Source of the DNA: Achatina immaculata | Lineage: Eukaryota > Mollusca > Gastropoda > Stylommatophora > Achatinidae | NCBI GenBank assembly: GCA_009760885.1 | Contig: CM019709.1 | Coordinates: forward strand, 34,372,126-34,436,125 | Length of the DNA stretch: 64,000 bases | Reading direction: 5' to 3' | Shown: positions 42,012 through 54,404 of the stretch, in pieces | How positions within the stretch are numbered: the first letter of the stretch is position 1 | How the letters are laid out: every line of letters begins with the position of its first letter | Made by a program: the position numbers and the translations under genes | The notes under the pieces: model-generated | Databases searched by the model: none | The model's input: only the letters and a program-made list of their open reading frames with translations | Told to the model about the DNA's origin: nothing

Positions 42012-42244
42012 TTATATAAAGCTTTCTCTTTGTTACTGGCCGAGTTCCAAGACAGGTCTTGCAGGTTTCAATTTGCCAGGACAGAGATTTCTGCTGCAGA
42101 ATTCTATATGCCGGAGCAATCATCCTGTTCCATATCCTAACACATCTAAGGTTCCATGATTTATCAGTGTAGGGGCACGCGAAAAAGAAAACTCTGATAA
42201 AAACTTACATGGCTTAATTTGTCACTAAACTGAATTACATTGTA

Positions 42245-42461
42245 GTGTGAACTTCTCAAAGAAATAAAGATGAAGAAAACAAAATACTTTAGCCATGTTA
42301 AAAGACGTAACAATATATTGAAGACCATACTAGAAGGAAAGGTGGAAGGAAAAAAAAGAGCAAGAGGAAGACAGAGATGTAGATGGGAGGATAACATACG
42401 GGAGTGGACAGGACACAGCCTGACTGAGTGCACCATCAAGGCGAAGGAGCGAGGGAACTGG
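42245..42461 (+). pseudogene. LINE family E fragment E1 (RTE-like C-terminus)
   Basis: The frame at 42270-42503 encodes KKTKYFSHVKRRNNILKTIL, GKKRARGRQRCRWEDNIREW and ECTIKAKERGNW. This is an RTE-like RT carboxy-terminal signature distinct from family A. It is cut at 42461 by the junction of duplication 2. Confidence 0.8.
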
Positions 42462-43944
42462 AGTATCATAAAGGAGTCATTTAGGCCAGATTTGATTATG
42501 TAGAAAGCACAGGCGGTCGACACTGTCTCTAACGAAGTGATCAAGACACCATGAAAGAAAAGTAGTAAGATGACACGCCATGGCTCACGCCGACCAATGA
42601 ATCGGGAATAAGGGAAAAAAAACACATTAGTCGTGCATGGCATTAACTTAAAGTAAAAACTGATTAAAAAAAAGAAGAAATAAATCCGTGTGCATACGTT
42701 CACTGTAATCATCAAGCTTTCCGCTATGGGCGAGTACTTGCCTATGTTGATCTTAATCATCAAGCTTTCCACAATAGACGGGGACGTGCTACGTTGATCA
42801 TAATCATCAAGCTACGCTTTCCACTGGGGACGTGCCTACGTTGAGTGTAATGATCAAGCTTTCCGCTATGGGACGGGTACGTGCCTATATTGATCTTAAT
42901 CATCAAGCTTTCCACTAAGGACGGGGGCATGCTACTTTGATCGTAATCATCAAACTTTCCACTATGGACGGGGACGCATTATGTTGATCGTAATCATCCA
43001 GCTAAGCTTTCCACTATAGACGGGGACGTGGTTGTGTTGATTGTAATCATCCAGCTGAGCTTTTCGTTGTGGACGAGGACGCGCCTATGTTGATTGTAAT
43101 CATCCAGCTAAGCTTTTCGCTGTGGACGGGGACGGGCCTATGTTGATTGTAATCATCCAACTAAGCTTTTCGCTGTGGACGGGGACGCGCCTGTGTTGAT
43201 CGTAATCATGAAGCTGCTCGCTATGGACGGGGACGTGCCTTTGTTGATCGTAATCATCAAGCCAAGCATTTCGCTGCGGACGGGGACGTGAAACTATTGA
43301 TCGTAATCATCAAACTTTCCCCCACTGATGGAGACGTGCCTACACATCATAAAATAGCGGAGGATATCAGATAAAGACATATAAAGATAATCGTATCTCC
43401 TTCTTCATTTTTTGTCTAAGACATACACAAACATAAATGTATCTTCAACCCACGTGTCTGCAACGTAAAACCGGCAAGCAGTGAATGTCCGTCGGGATTC
43501 TGCCGGTTTCCAAGATTAGCCTACACTAATTGGCAGATCACATGGGAATTCACGCGATTAATACATTCCTCCTGGCTTACCGGAGCAACACCTACTCAGG
43601 TTATTCTGAGCCTCGGGATGATATTTTCGTATCCCAAGCCCCCTCCCCCACAACTCCCCTTCAAAGTTTACGAGAAAGAGCAGGAGATCAAATCCGCGGA
43701 GCCATGTAATTATATAAAGCTTTCTCTTTGTTACTGGCCGAGTTCCAAGGCAGGTCTTGCAGGTTTCAATTTGCCAGGACAGAGATTTCTGCTGCAGAAT
43801 TCTATATGCCGGAGCAATCATCCTGTTCCATATCCTAACACATCTAAGGTTCCATGATTTATCAGTGTAGGGGCACGCGAAAAAGAAAACTCTGATAAAA
43901 ACTTACATGGCTTAATTTGTCACTAAACTGAATTACATTGTAGT

Positions 43945-44210
43945 GTGAACTTCTCAAAGAAATAAAGATGAAGAAAACAAAATACTTTAGCCATGTTAAA
44001 AGACGTAACAATATATTGAAGACCATACTAGAAGGAAAGGTGGAAGGAAAAAAAAGAGCAAGAGGAAGACAGAGATGTAGATGGGAGGATAACATACGGG
44101 AGTGGACAGGACACAGACTGGCTGAGTGCACCATCAAGGCGAAGGAGCGAGGGAACTGGAGATCATTAACGCCAAGCTTCTGTTTTGGAGAACACACATG
44201 ATGATGATTG
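43945..44210 (+). pseudogene. LINE family E fragment E2 (with true 3' end)
   Basis: Copy of E1 in the second half of duplication 2. It continues past GGGAACTGG into the family 3' end and a short GATGATGAT tail at 44198. It therefore shows where E1 was cut. Confidence 0.8.
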
Positions 44211-44317
44211 TTTGTCACTTCTGGTATCTGTCACTTCCCTGCGTGGCAGAGTAGCTAAGATGGAGTTTGAAGAGTCTGGCGTCACATAAGAGAGAATTGT
44301 TCGAGTCAGGAGGGGAA

Positions 44318-44418
<101 letters not shown>

Positions 44419-44449
44419 ATCTAACAACTTGCAGACTTCCAGAAGTTAT

Positions 44450-44945
44450 GACAAGAAGGGGTCTACCTCACCCCCACTCTGTCCTCTTAAGAATGTCAGG
44501 AGTTAAAAGAGCAAAACACTTGTCTGATTTGGGGGTGGGGTGAGGGGTAAATGGGGGAGAATATGCTGTCCGATCTGGCAGTAAGCGACCCATAACTGAC
44601 ATGATAGGGGTCAAGGGTGCGAACCACGGCCGACCAAGACCCTGCCCCACCACTCTTTTAGTACCCCCCATCCCCAGTAACAGGCCTAGCCTGGCTAACA
44701 AGGCAGAAAACGCCGTATTCCCCCCCCCCCCCACAGGGGTGGAGTCAGTTAAAGAAGTACTGCAGACTCCCTGCTTTTTAGCTGCACCAGGGACTGAAAA
44801 AATAACAACAAAACAATCCACTGTAACCAGCTCCCAATCCGACACGGTGTTGTGTCTTTACGTCATCGGCTACAAAGAACACCAGCTAGCAGATCGAGGG
44901 ACACAGAAGAAGAAGAAGAAGAAGAATGAGGAAGAGGAGGAGAAG
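44450..44945 (+). mobile_element. Family F retroposon, copy F6
   Basis: Shares the long 5' part with F5 (AAGAATGTCAGGAG), then a G-rich segment, CCGATCTGGCAGTAAGCGAC, GCCGACCAAGACCCTGCCCC, TAAAGAAGTACTGCAGACTC and CTTTTTAGCTGCACCAGGGA. It ends in a GAA tail (44908-44940). Confidence 0.85.
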
Positions 44946-45241
44946 AAGGATGAGGGGTCAACCGCTGATGAGTTAGAGAGTCGTGCTGTCTATAGCATAG
45001 AATTTTCTGTACCCTGGAGGCTGATCTTCAGAAAACCTTCGTTCATTGTTACAGTGTACACTTGTGATAACAAGCGTTATAAACTGTTGTCTGTTATCAG
45101 TGTCATCAAGGAAAGAGATCTGTGAATAAGCATGACCGTTTATGCCTACCGGCATGATGATGATGATGATGACGACGACGGTATCAGCAAATAAAAGCCT
45201 TGCTATACACTTACAAATTTAGATCAGCATGGTCATAGCCG

Positions 45242-45798
45242 ATGGAGATACAATGAGGGAAACTAAAAGGAGGATGTCTATTGCTCTTCAGAAAGTAAAA
45301 CAACTAAAGAATCTGTGGAGAGGAGCAGACAGAACTACAAAAATAAGATTTTTAAGGGCATGCATCTTTCTCATCGCAGCTTATGCCTGTGAGATCTGGA
45401 CACTTAACAAAACAGCTGAGAAACGCATAAATGCCTTTGAATGTAAATGCTACAGAAGAGTTCTCCAAATATCGTGGACACAAAAAAGAACAAATATATC
45501 TATACTACAAGAGCTTAATATTGAAGAAGGCTGGCTAGTAAAGAGGATTAAAGAGAGAGAAAACTTAAATATTTTGGACACATTAAACATCATGATAATC
45601 TAGAGAAGACCGTCTTGGAAGGGTACATAATGGGAAAGAGAAAGAGAGGAAGACCAAGGCGTAGATGGCCGCAAGACATCGTTGATGATCTGGAAATGGA
45701 TGCAGCAGCTGAAGGCAATCTCGCTCACAATCGAGAGGCCTACAGGGGTGCTCTTTGGGAGGCAAAGTTCCGCAAGGGACATACAAACGAATGAATGA
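45242..45798 (+). pseudogene. LINE family A insertion A9, with 13-bp target-site duplication
   Basis: ATGGTCATAGCCG occurs at 45229-45241 and 45799-45811. The insert encodes GDTMRETKRRMSIALQKVKQ, TKIRFLRACIFLIAAYACEI and LNIEEGWLVKRIKERE. A frameshift near 45560-45600 precedes the EGYIMGKRKRGRPRRRWPQ end and an ATGA tail. It is 5'-truncated. The 3' part was later copied by duplication 3. Confidence 0.93.
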
Positions 45799-46284
45799 AT
45801 GGTCATAGCCGGATGTGTTATTTTAGGTTAACGGGAGCAGACTGCGGAAGGATATACCTTGGAAAGTATGCGAAGAGTAGTTCCACAGTTTTCGGACATT
45901 CCTTTTACTCGTAATTTGAAAACGCGTAAGTTGAAAACGACCAGCGCTACGGCTGTTTAGCTAAGGAAAATGAGGGGAGACGAAATCTATGTCCCCTGGC
46001 ATTTACGTGCCGTAAGGGGTGTGAAGTGTTAGCGCCTTCACATTGGCAGGCCAATGAAGCATGTGAGGGTAGGGGATGATACTGTCTGTCCTCACTGTCT
46101 GTTGTTTTCCTAGGGAAACATGAGGTATTCATTTTCTTTGTTTTGGGGCGGGGGGCTGAGTTGACCCCGATATCTGTTGGGTCCCCCCAAAAACAAAACA
46201 CCATTCCAAAGCGAAATCGAACCAAAGGCCTTTCATTTGGTAAGCGAGTACACTAACCACTACCCCACAGCTGTATTATTAAAT

Positions 46285-46800
46285 ACGTGAAATTAGAATA
46301 ATCCTAGAATAGTAATTCGGCAATTTTAACGAAGGACGTTTAGAATAATCTGCAGCAATTTTAACCAGGCCGGTTAGGATAACAATCTTCAAGAATTTTA
46401 ATAAGGCGGAATAATAATCTTCAGCAATTTTAACGCAGGACAGTTAGAATAATCTTCAGTAATTTTAACAAAGAAGGGTTAGGGGGAAAAAAATATCCGA
46501 CAGTTTTCGGAGATGACGATTAGAATAACCTCCAGCAATTTTTTAACAAAAGGACATTTAGAATGACCGTTGGCAATTTTAACAGAAGACGATCAGAATA
46601 ATTCTCAGCAATTTTAACAAGCGACAGTTAAAACAATCCTCAGGAGCTTAAACGATCTCCGGCAAGTATTTTTTTTAAAACAAAACAATGAAATAATTTC
46701 CGGTAATTTTAGCAAATGGACGATAAGAATAATTTCCCCGCTATTTTAACGTTGAAATATTAAAGCACTTGTCCCTGCAGTTTTAACACAGTGGAATAAT
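46285..46800. repeat. About 35-bp degenerate tandem repeat, about 13 units, in both copies of duplication 3
   Basis: Units of the form GCAATTTTAACAAAGGACGT with TTAGAATAATCTCCA, with many substitutions. The copy is at 47899-48414. Confidence 0.8.
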
Positions 46801-47067
46801 CAAGCCGCTTTAACCACCTCTCAGTTTTATGAATAGCAGAAGTAGATGAATGATTAAGAGCAGGAAACAGGTGCGATTTAGGATCGACTGCAAGAAAACA
46901 AAATGGAGGTCATTTTCCATGTCATACACATGGACGTTAGGATAGGGGCTCAAGTTCTGATAGGGAATTTTCTGAGAGGAACTTTGAAATACTGTGAATA
47001 GGGAACTTGAAAATACAATGTGAAAGCTGGACCTCACAAAGTGTGAAGTGCTGAGCTAGGAAGCGAT

Positions 47068-47415
47068 AGAAGAGTTCTCCAAATATCGTGGACACAAAAA
47101 AGAACAAATATATCTATACTACAAGAGCTTAATATTGAAGAAGGCTGGCTAGTAAAGAGGATTAAAGAGAGAGAAAACTTAAATATTTTGGACACATTAA
47201 ACATCATGATAATCTAGAGAAGACCGTCTTGGAAGGGTACATAATGGGAAAGAGAAAGAGAGGAAGACCAAGGCGTAGATGGCCGCAAGACATCGTTGAT
47301 GATCTGCAAATGGATGCAGCAGCTGAAGGCAATCTCGCTCACAATCGAGAGGCCTACATGGGTGCTCTTTGGGAGGCAAAGTTCCGCAAGGGACATACAA
47401 ACGAATGAATGAATG
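47068..47415 (+). pseudogene. LINE family A fragment A10 (duplicate of the 3' part of A9)
   Basis: Starts abruptly at AGAAGAGTTCTCCAAATATC because of the duplication junction, not because of retrotransposition. It ends at the ATGA tail and the same GGTCATAGCCGG flank as A9. Confidence 0.9.
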
Positions 47416-48686
47416 GTCATAGCCGGATGTGTTATTTTAGGTTAACGGGAGCAGACTGCGGAAGGATATACCTTGGAAAGTATGCGAAGAGTAGTTCCAC
47501 AGTTTTCGGACATTCCTTTTACTCGTAATTTGAAAACGCGTAAGTTGAAAACGACCAGCGCTACGGCTGTTTAGCTAAGGAAAATGAGGGGAGACGAAAT
47601 CTATGTCCCCTGGCATTTACGTGCCGTAAGGGGTGTGAAGTGTTAGCGCCTTCACATTGGCAGGCCAATGAAGCATGTGAGGGTAGGGGATGATACTGTC
47701 TGTCCTCACTGTCTGTTGTTTTCCTAGGGAAACATGAGGTATTCATTTTCTTTGTTTTGGGGCGGGGGGCTGAGTTGACCCCGATATCTGTTGGGTCCCC
47801 CCAAAAACAAAACACCATTCCAAAGCGAAATCGAACCAAAGGCCTTTCATTTGGTAAGCGAGTACACTAACCACTACCCCACAGCTGTATTATTAAATAC
47901 GTGAAATTAGAATAATCCTAGAATAGTAATTCGGCAATTTTAACGAAGGACGTTTAGAATAATCTGCAGCAATTTTAACCAGGCCGGTTAGGATAACAAT
48001 CTTCAAGAATTTTAATAAGGCGGAATAATAATCTTCAGCAATTTTAACGCAGGACAGTTAGAATAATCTTCAGTAATTTTAACAAAGAAGGGTTAGGGGG
48101 AAAAAAATATCCGACAGTTTTCGGAGATGACGATTAGAATAACCTCCAGCAATTTTTTAACAAAAGGACATTTAGAATGACCGTTGGCAATTTTAACAGA
48201 AGACGATCAGAATAATTCTCAGCAATTTTAACAAGCGACAGTTAAAACAATCCTCAGGAGCTTAAACGATCTCCGGCAAGTATTTTTTTTAAAACAAAAC
48301 AATGAAATAATTTCCGGTAATTTTAGCAAATGGACGATAAGAATAATTTCCCCGCTATTTTAACGTTGAAATATTAAAGCACTTGTCCCTGCAGTTTTAA
48401 CACAGTGGAATAATCAAGCCGCTTTAACCACCTCTCAGTTTTATGAATAGCAGAAGTAGATGAATGATTAAGAGCAGGAAACAGGTGCGATTTAGGATCG
48501 ACTGCAAGAAAACAAAATGGAGGTCATTTTCCATGTCATACACATGGACGTTAGGATAGGGGCTCAAGTTCTGATAGGGAATTTTCTGAGAGGAACTTTG
48601 AAATACTGTGAATAGGGAACTTGAAAATACAATGTGAAAGCTGGACCTCACAAAGTGTGAAGTGCTGAGCTAGGAAGCGATAGAAG

Positions 48687-49235
48687 GCCCACTCTCTCAC
48701 CGAACGTCTGCAGATATATAGTACAAAACAGCATACACACCTAGAAGACATCCTTGTAAAGTATACAAAGATAAGCCGTTGGACGAGTTTTTTTTTTTTA
48801 CAAAAAAACTATTCCCGTATATTTTGTTATCTTTTTATAGCGGCTCCTCAAGCTTTTGTCCCGTATATTCTTCAATATTTGCTTTCAGTTTTGTTCGCTC
48901 CTCAACAAATCAAGGGCAGTACTGCATTATTAGAGAGATAAAGTACTTGCTTATTAGAGAGATAAAGTACTTGAATATATCCGTTTTTTAAAAAAATATT
49001 ACACTGACAGCTGTGTGTATCTAAGTACTCAAGTGTGCTCTGCCTTGGAAAGTAGATATCCCTCTTTTCGTTTTTTTTTTTAAGTGGGGATGGTGTATTC
49101 ATTGTATAGAACGCTGGAGGAATGGAGGGAGAGGTTTAGAGTATGTTTGTGGGTATCTTATCTATTTACTTAAGATAAAAGTTGGTTAGCTTTACACTAG
49201 GCGACCTTGGGCTTGTGAAAAAATGTGAAACAGAG
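48687..49235. other. Unassigned sequence
   Basis: Contains a small duplication, AGAGAGATAAAGTACTTG (48932 and 48956). No gene recognised. Confidence 0.5.
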
Positions 49236-49237
49236 TC

Positions 49238-49480
49238 GTTGTGGAGGACTTTCGTTGTGGAGGACTTTCGTTGTGGAGGAATTCCGTTGTGGAGGACTTT
49301 CGTTGTGGAGGACTTTCGTTGTGGAGGAATTTCGTTGTGGAGGACTTTCGTTGTGGAGGACTTTCGTTGTGGAGGAATTCCGTTATGGAGGACTTTCGTT
49401 GTGGAGGACTTTCGTTGTGGAGGAATTTCGTTGTGGAGGACTTTCGTTGTGGAGGACTTTCGTTGTGGAGGACTTGAAGC
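49238..49480. repeat. 16-bp minisatellite, 15 units, with 48-bp higher-order pattern
   Basis: The unit is GTTGTGGAGGACTTTC. Every third unit is a variant (GGAATTCC or GGAATTTC), so the higher-order period is 48 bp. Because 16 is not a multiple of three, the three forward frames read the same 16-residue cycle in different phase. All stay open and none is likely to be a protein. Confidence 0.96.
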
Positions 49481-49529
49481 CGACACGTTGTGATCAGTAG
49501 GTGAGCATATTAAAGACAGAGCTACATAC

Positions 49530-49621
49530 CTGTCTGTCTGTCTGCTTGTCTGTTTGTCTTTTTGCCTACCTCTCTATCTGTCTGCCTACTTATCTGTCTG
49601 CATGCATGCCTGCCTGTCTGC

Positions 49622-49719
<98 letters not shown>

Positions 49720-49722
49720 GAG
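49530..49722. repeat. (TCTG)n/(TATC)n microsatellite
   Basis: An irregular CTGTCTGC/CTGCCTAC region passes into a perfect TATC run of about 25 units (49621-49720). Confidence 0.96.
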
Positions 49723-49919
49723 TATAGAGTATATAGCTCATATAGATAAGACAGGAGAAGAACAATTATTTGAGAAATTTAGTGAAAGACAAAATTGATA
49801 GTACATCGATCTCGAAAGCGATAAATACTCTAGTAAATAAAAAAAAACCAATCTAACCTACAAGGAAATAATCATGAACAAACTTGCACTAACTTCAGTG
49901 AACATTTTACGGAAGAAAT

Positions 49920-51640
49920 TAGTATTTAAAATCTTCATTACCGACCCCATACTTGCAACCTGAACGTGTTAAAAACTTTCAGCGACAGTAAATGTGAAAA
50001 TCTAAAACTAAATATTCCTTTCCTCACAGTCGGTGAGGTTTATAACTACATCCGGTCTTTAAACAACACTAACTCAGCAGGATGTGATGACATCAGTAAC
50101 AAGATACTACGCTACGCTGCACCATTTATCACAGACACACTAACATACATATACAATGTGTGCATTGACAAACACTATTTCTCTGACGCATTTAAACTCG
50201 CCAAAATGTTTCTTTTTTTAAAAATTCTGGACAGACTAGTGACCTCTCAAACTATAGATCTATTTCCACTTTGTCATCATTATCTAAAACTCTTGAAAAG
50301 CATATACAAAAGTTTACACTGCTACACATGCAGGAAAACAATCTACTAATAAACAGTCAGTCAGGTTTTAGACCAAATCACTCCTGCCACACAGCGTTAA
50401 CTAAAATGACTGAAAACTGGCTGTCTGACATAAATGATGAATTGTGTGGTGATATTTGTTGATTTCAAGAAAGCCTTCCATGTGACTAGTCATGAAATTC
50501 TTCCCAAAAAGCTGGAAGGTTATACAGTACACACTGACCTGACAAAACCTATTACATCTTTTCTCTCAGGTAGAAAACAAGTAATTTGCTTCAGAAATAA
50601 AATATGTGACTCATCTGACTGGTATTCCTCAAGGTTCCATTCTTGGTCCTCTTCTCTTTGTTGTCTATATTAACGATCTTCCGCTACATTTAAAGCACTT
50701 TTCATGTGACCTTTTTGCTGATGACCGCACCATTTACAGTAGCGACTATGACATAAATAACCTACAGGAAACGCTACAAAATGACATAAATAGTTTGATT
50801 AAATGGAGTAAATGATAATTGTATGTTGATAAACACTAACAAATCAAAATCTATGCCCATCACTACAAGAGAGAAACTGCACAATGCAACAAGAACTACA
50901 CTACAGCTTTGTTCGTTGTCTACAGAAATAGTAGATGCTCATGGAACATCTCGGACTCACCACTGATCAACATTTAACTTGGAATTCTCACGTACATAAT
51001 CGATCAAACTTGATAGCACAGAAAGTCTGTTTACCACCTAGCCAAAATTAAACACTTTATCAACCAAGACATGAGAAAGACATAATACATATTACATATA
51101 CAAACACACTTAGATTACTGCTCCACAATCTGGGATGGATGCTCAGTTTCAAACACACAAAGGCTCCACTCACCTCACAAGCGGGCATTAAATATGATTT
51201 GTGGCAAACACCCAGTACAGACTGCAGATCAGCACAAAGAACTGGAAATTCTACCCCTCAAATATACAGTTATTTTTAACAAACTCAAATTTGTTCACAG
51301 AATTTCGTCGCACAATTCTCTGCCTTACTTGTAGCCATTGTTTACGTCTAGTATTAAACATAGCCAAAGTTTAAGAAACTGTCCTCTTCCTAAACCCAGG
51401 GTAGATCTGTACAAGAAAAGCTTTGCATATTCTGCGGTATAGCTCTGGAACTCCCTCCCCTACCGTCTAAAATCCGTTAGTAATACTTCATCCTTTAACT
51501 CAAGCCTTTTTCAATATTTACTGATTTGTAACTACATACCTCCAAAGAAATATCTAATAGCCTCTCATACCACGACTCGCCGGCCACCGAGTTCTGTTCT
51601 AAAAGAACATAGTTCTAAACAAAATGTGTTAGATCTTGTA
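49920..51640 (+). pseudogene. LINE family G (L2/CR1-like) reverse transcriptase pseudogene
   Basis: Successive frames give an ordered RT domain: NNTNSAGCDDISNKILRYAA (fingers), SGFRPNHSCHTALTKMTENW, VDFKKAFHVTSHEIL (palm strand A, with the catalytic D followed by FKKAF), TGIPQGSILGPLLFVVYIND (50606-50680) and LFADDRTIY (catalytic FADD). Downstream, LWNSLPYRLKSVSNTSSFN matches the C-terminal LWNSLP motif typical of this group. At least three frameshifts and several stops make it inactive. This is a different clade from families A-E. I see no endonuclease domain upstream. The right end merges into unassigned sequence up to about 51835. Confidence 0.85.
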
Positions 51641-51840
51641 TCTTGTTAGAAATTTTCTTATAAAATATGCGGGAGTAGAATGTCAGAAGAAATCCATTGA
51701 AAATGTATTTGTGTGTGTATGTACATATGTGTGTGTGTGTGCTATCTTGTTAGATCAGTTACCTCTTATGTAGTTCATTATCCTATATTTGTGAAAATAC
51801 TTTTTTTCATCTTGCATTCTTAGGTTTTTCCCCCCATGTA

Positions 51841-52082
51841 ATCATCATCATCATCATCATCATCATGTGCGGTGCCGACTGGCGTTGGCTATTATGCTTC
51901 TCCAGAGTACCCGATCCTTCATGCAGGCCATCAGTTCAGTTGGTGATCTCCTCCCACACCATCTCGTCAGACTGTCCACTATCATTTCTCTTGGTCTTCC
52001 TCCGGATCTTCTTCTCTCAATTTTTCCTGTTATATTTTTCAGTGCCCCCTCTTCTCATTGTGTGTACTGTGAAAGTACATTG

Positions 52083-52115
<33 letters not shown>

Positions 52116-53335
52116 TATCTTTTTGACAAGGTTTTTTTTGTCTCTCCAGCTCTTCTCATACATTCTTCATTAGTTATTTTTGCTGTTCAGGGGATTCGCA
52201 ACATTCTTCTAATAAACCACATTTCTGCTGCTTCCAATGAGTTTTGTGCAGACCTGCCTATTGTCCATGATTCACTTCCATATAACAAGATAGGTTCAAT
52301 ATAACATTTTAGGACTCGTTTTCTAACATTCATTGATACGGATGTGTTGTATATGTTTCTCATTCTCTGAAATGCAGTCTTTGCTTGGCCTATTCCTTAG
52401 CTAATTTCTGTTTTGCATTTCCCATCTGAAGTTATTACTGCTACAAGGTAATTGAATTTCTGCACCTGCTTTAGAATAGTTCCGTTTAATTTTATGCTGC
52501 ATGCTGGTGGATTCTGTTTCTTAGATATAACCATAGTCTCTGTCTTTTTGATGTTCAAAGTAAGGCCTTTCTGTTCACTTCCTTTAGCGATTTTATCCAA
52601 GAGATTTTGCAGGTCCTGTTGGTTCTCAGCTGTCAGTACTGTGTCGTCAGCATACCGAAGGTTGTTAATATTGTATCCTCCAGTTGACCTGGCCCTGTGA
52701 TGATCGTTCTTAAAATATTCTCGCTGTACAGAGAAAAAAGGTCTGGAGATAGTACACATCCCTGTCGCACCCCTTGTTTTATAGGTTGATATTTTCCAGT
52801 TCTATTTTCAACTCGAATTGCAGCTTCTTGCTGCCGGTATAGATGTTTTACAATCCTCAGGTCTTTGCCGTCTATATTGATGTCTTCAAGCATTTTAATA
52901 ATTTCATCATGTTTCACCTTGTCGAATGCCTTGGTGTAATCAATGAAGCATAAGTAGAGATCTTTTGTACTTCTAAAGCTCTTTCTGTTCGCAAAGCTTA
53001 AATGGTATTGTATGTTTGTAAGTTTTCTTTCCTTCAACAAATCCAAACTGTTCATCTGCTATTTTCATTTTTACATTTTCCCGTGTTCTTCTCATAATAA
53101 TTCTCAGAAGCAGCTTTGTTATGTGACGTGAGAGGCTGATAGTCCGGTGGTCATCCTTTGCACCTGGTTTCTTTGGTAGTGCTATAAACGTGGATTTAAG
53201 CAGGTCACTGGGCGTATAGCCACTGTTGTAAATGTCATTCAGTAACTTGATTATTATTTTTATTCCTATCTCCTCTAGCGCCTCTATTTCTTCTATTGAT
53301 ATATTATCAGGCCCAGTCGCTTTTTTCTTTCTTCG
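51841..53335 (-). pseudogene. LINE family C, longest copy C2 (RTE-like reverse transcriptase)
   Basis: Read on the minus strand from 53335: KKATGPDNISIEEIEALEE, then ADEQFGF, then the frame 52633-53055 with [20 protein letters not shown] (palm strand A) and [20 protein letters not shown]. After a frameshift near 52700, the frame 52397-52759 has [10 protein letters not shown] (catalytic YADD) and LTLNIKKTETMVISKK. The rest (52390-51865) is the C-terminal and 3' region shared with C1, C3 and C4. The element ends in an ATC run (51841-51865), that is, a GAT tail on its own strand. The endonuclease part is missing. Frameshifts and stops make it inactive. Confidence 0.9.
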
Positions 53336-53429
53336 TATGACTGAGTAATATGTATGCTTATTTCATACATATGAAACATATAGATATATCTATTCATGTA
53401 GGTTTTGTATATTAAATCTTGTGTGTGGG

Positions 53430-53513
53430 AAGAATGAAAGATGGAGCGATAAAGGGCAGAATGTAAGATGGGCCTGCGTGCCCAATTCTTCACCCTTTTA
53501 AATTAAAGATCAT

Positions 53514-53520
<7 letters not shown>
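53430..53520 (+). mobile_element. Short retroposon tail family I, copy I2
   Basis: AGAATGAAAGATGGAGCGAT, GGGCAGAATGTAAGATGGGC, CCAATTCTTCACCCTTTTAA and ATTAAAGATCATTC lead directly into the TATC microsatellite. It is the same family as I1 (24612-24700) but with a different tetranucleotide tail. Confidence 0.7.
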
Positions 53521-53592
<72 letters not shown>

Positions 53593-53665
53593 GTCTGTCT
53601 GTCTGTCTGTCTGTCTGTCCTTCTATCCGTCTATCTATCTGTCTGTCTGTCCGTCTGTTTGTCTA
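53516..53665. repeat. (TATC)n(TCTG)n microsatellite
   Basis: About 19 TATC units followed by TCTG/TCCG units. Confidence 0.97.
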
Positions 53666-53689
53666 AACTTTTCTTGATATAAACTGACT

Positions 53690-54400
53690 TTCACTCTAGA
53701 CAGCGTTTTAAAACACGTCGTTTCTAATGTGGCAGCCTTAGATGAGTGTCGGAATTTTCTTAAATAAATAAAAAAATGAGAATCACTGTTCTTAAAACCT
53801 AAAAAAAATAGTTTATCTAAACAATGAGAGAATGAATGATGCCTGGAAGACGGAGAGGTAAAGGAAGAGAGCGCACAAGAGCACTAAACCATTCTGTGTA
53901 AACAATAAGGAGAACTCTTCTTCTTCTTCTTCTTCTTTCATTCTCAGACATCGACTTGTATACTTCTAAAGTAATCAGTGGCCAGCTAGAGTTTGTATAC
54001 ATCCCCATATAGCTTCTCTTTAACTGGCACAGGTGTTGTTCTGCACGTCATATGTTGGGCACCCCTGTAGAATATGCCCCCCCCCCGCCCCCAGGTCATC
54101 TTACCAGTGCCATATGTGCCACATGTCGGTAGGGTCAACTTTGAGACGGTTGCAACGCTGGTCCTAAGCTATAAGAAAAAAAAATGTTTTTAACTTTTGA
54201 CGAACGAAGCAATGCAGGAGTTGGCAACCTTCCTACCGAAATCAAGGAAAATCGAAAGGGACATAACTATTTCTACTTTAATGGGCGTAACTCAGTGGGA
54301 AACTCCTTTCTCTACAGTGGCCAAATGCCACCTGTGTTAGTGGCCTGTGGACCACACTCACGTCCATAGGTTGTAATAATAATAGTAATAATTGAAGACC
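53690..54400. other. Unassigned sequence with possible hAT-like termini
   Basis: TTGGGCACCCCTG at 54055 and GCAGGAGTTGGCAACC at 54210 resemble opposite hAT terminal sequences, but no complete element or 8-bp target duplication could be read. An A-rich and poly-C patch lies between them. Confidence 0.3.
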
Positions 54401-54404
54401 ACGT

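Larger units (their letters stand above)
40751..44160. repeat. Direct tandem duplication 2, period about 1711 bp
   Basis: Copy 1 is about 40751-42461 and copy 2 about 42462-44160. The offset is 1711 bp at the left and 1698 bp to the right of a small deletion near 43590. The two copies differ by scattered substitutions, so this looks older than duplications 1 and 3. At the junction, GAGGGAACTGG of LINE E1 is followed directly by AGTATCATAAAGG, the left edge of copy 1. Confidence 0.92.
45454..48686. repeat. Direct tandem duplication 3, period 1614 bp, with AGAAG junction microhomology
   Basis: Copy 1 is 45454-47067 and copy 2 is 47068-48681. Every landmark is 1614 bp apart. AGAAG occurs at the left edge (45454-45458), the junction (47068-47072) and the right edge (48682-48686). 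Only a few differences are visible (for example GATCTGGAAATG versus GATCTGCAAATG, and ACAGGGGTG versus ACATGGGTG). The left breakpoint lies inside LINE A9. Confidence 0.95.
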
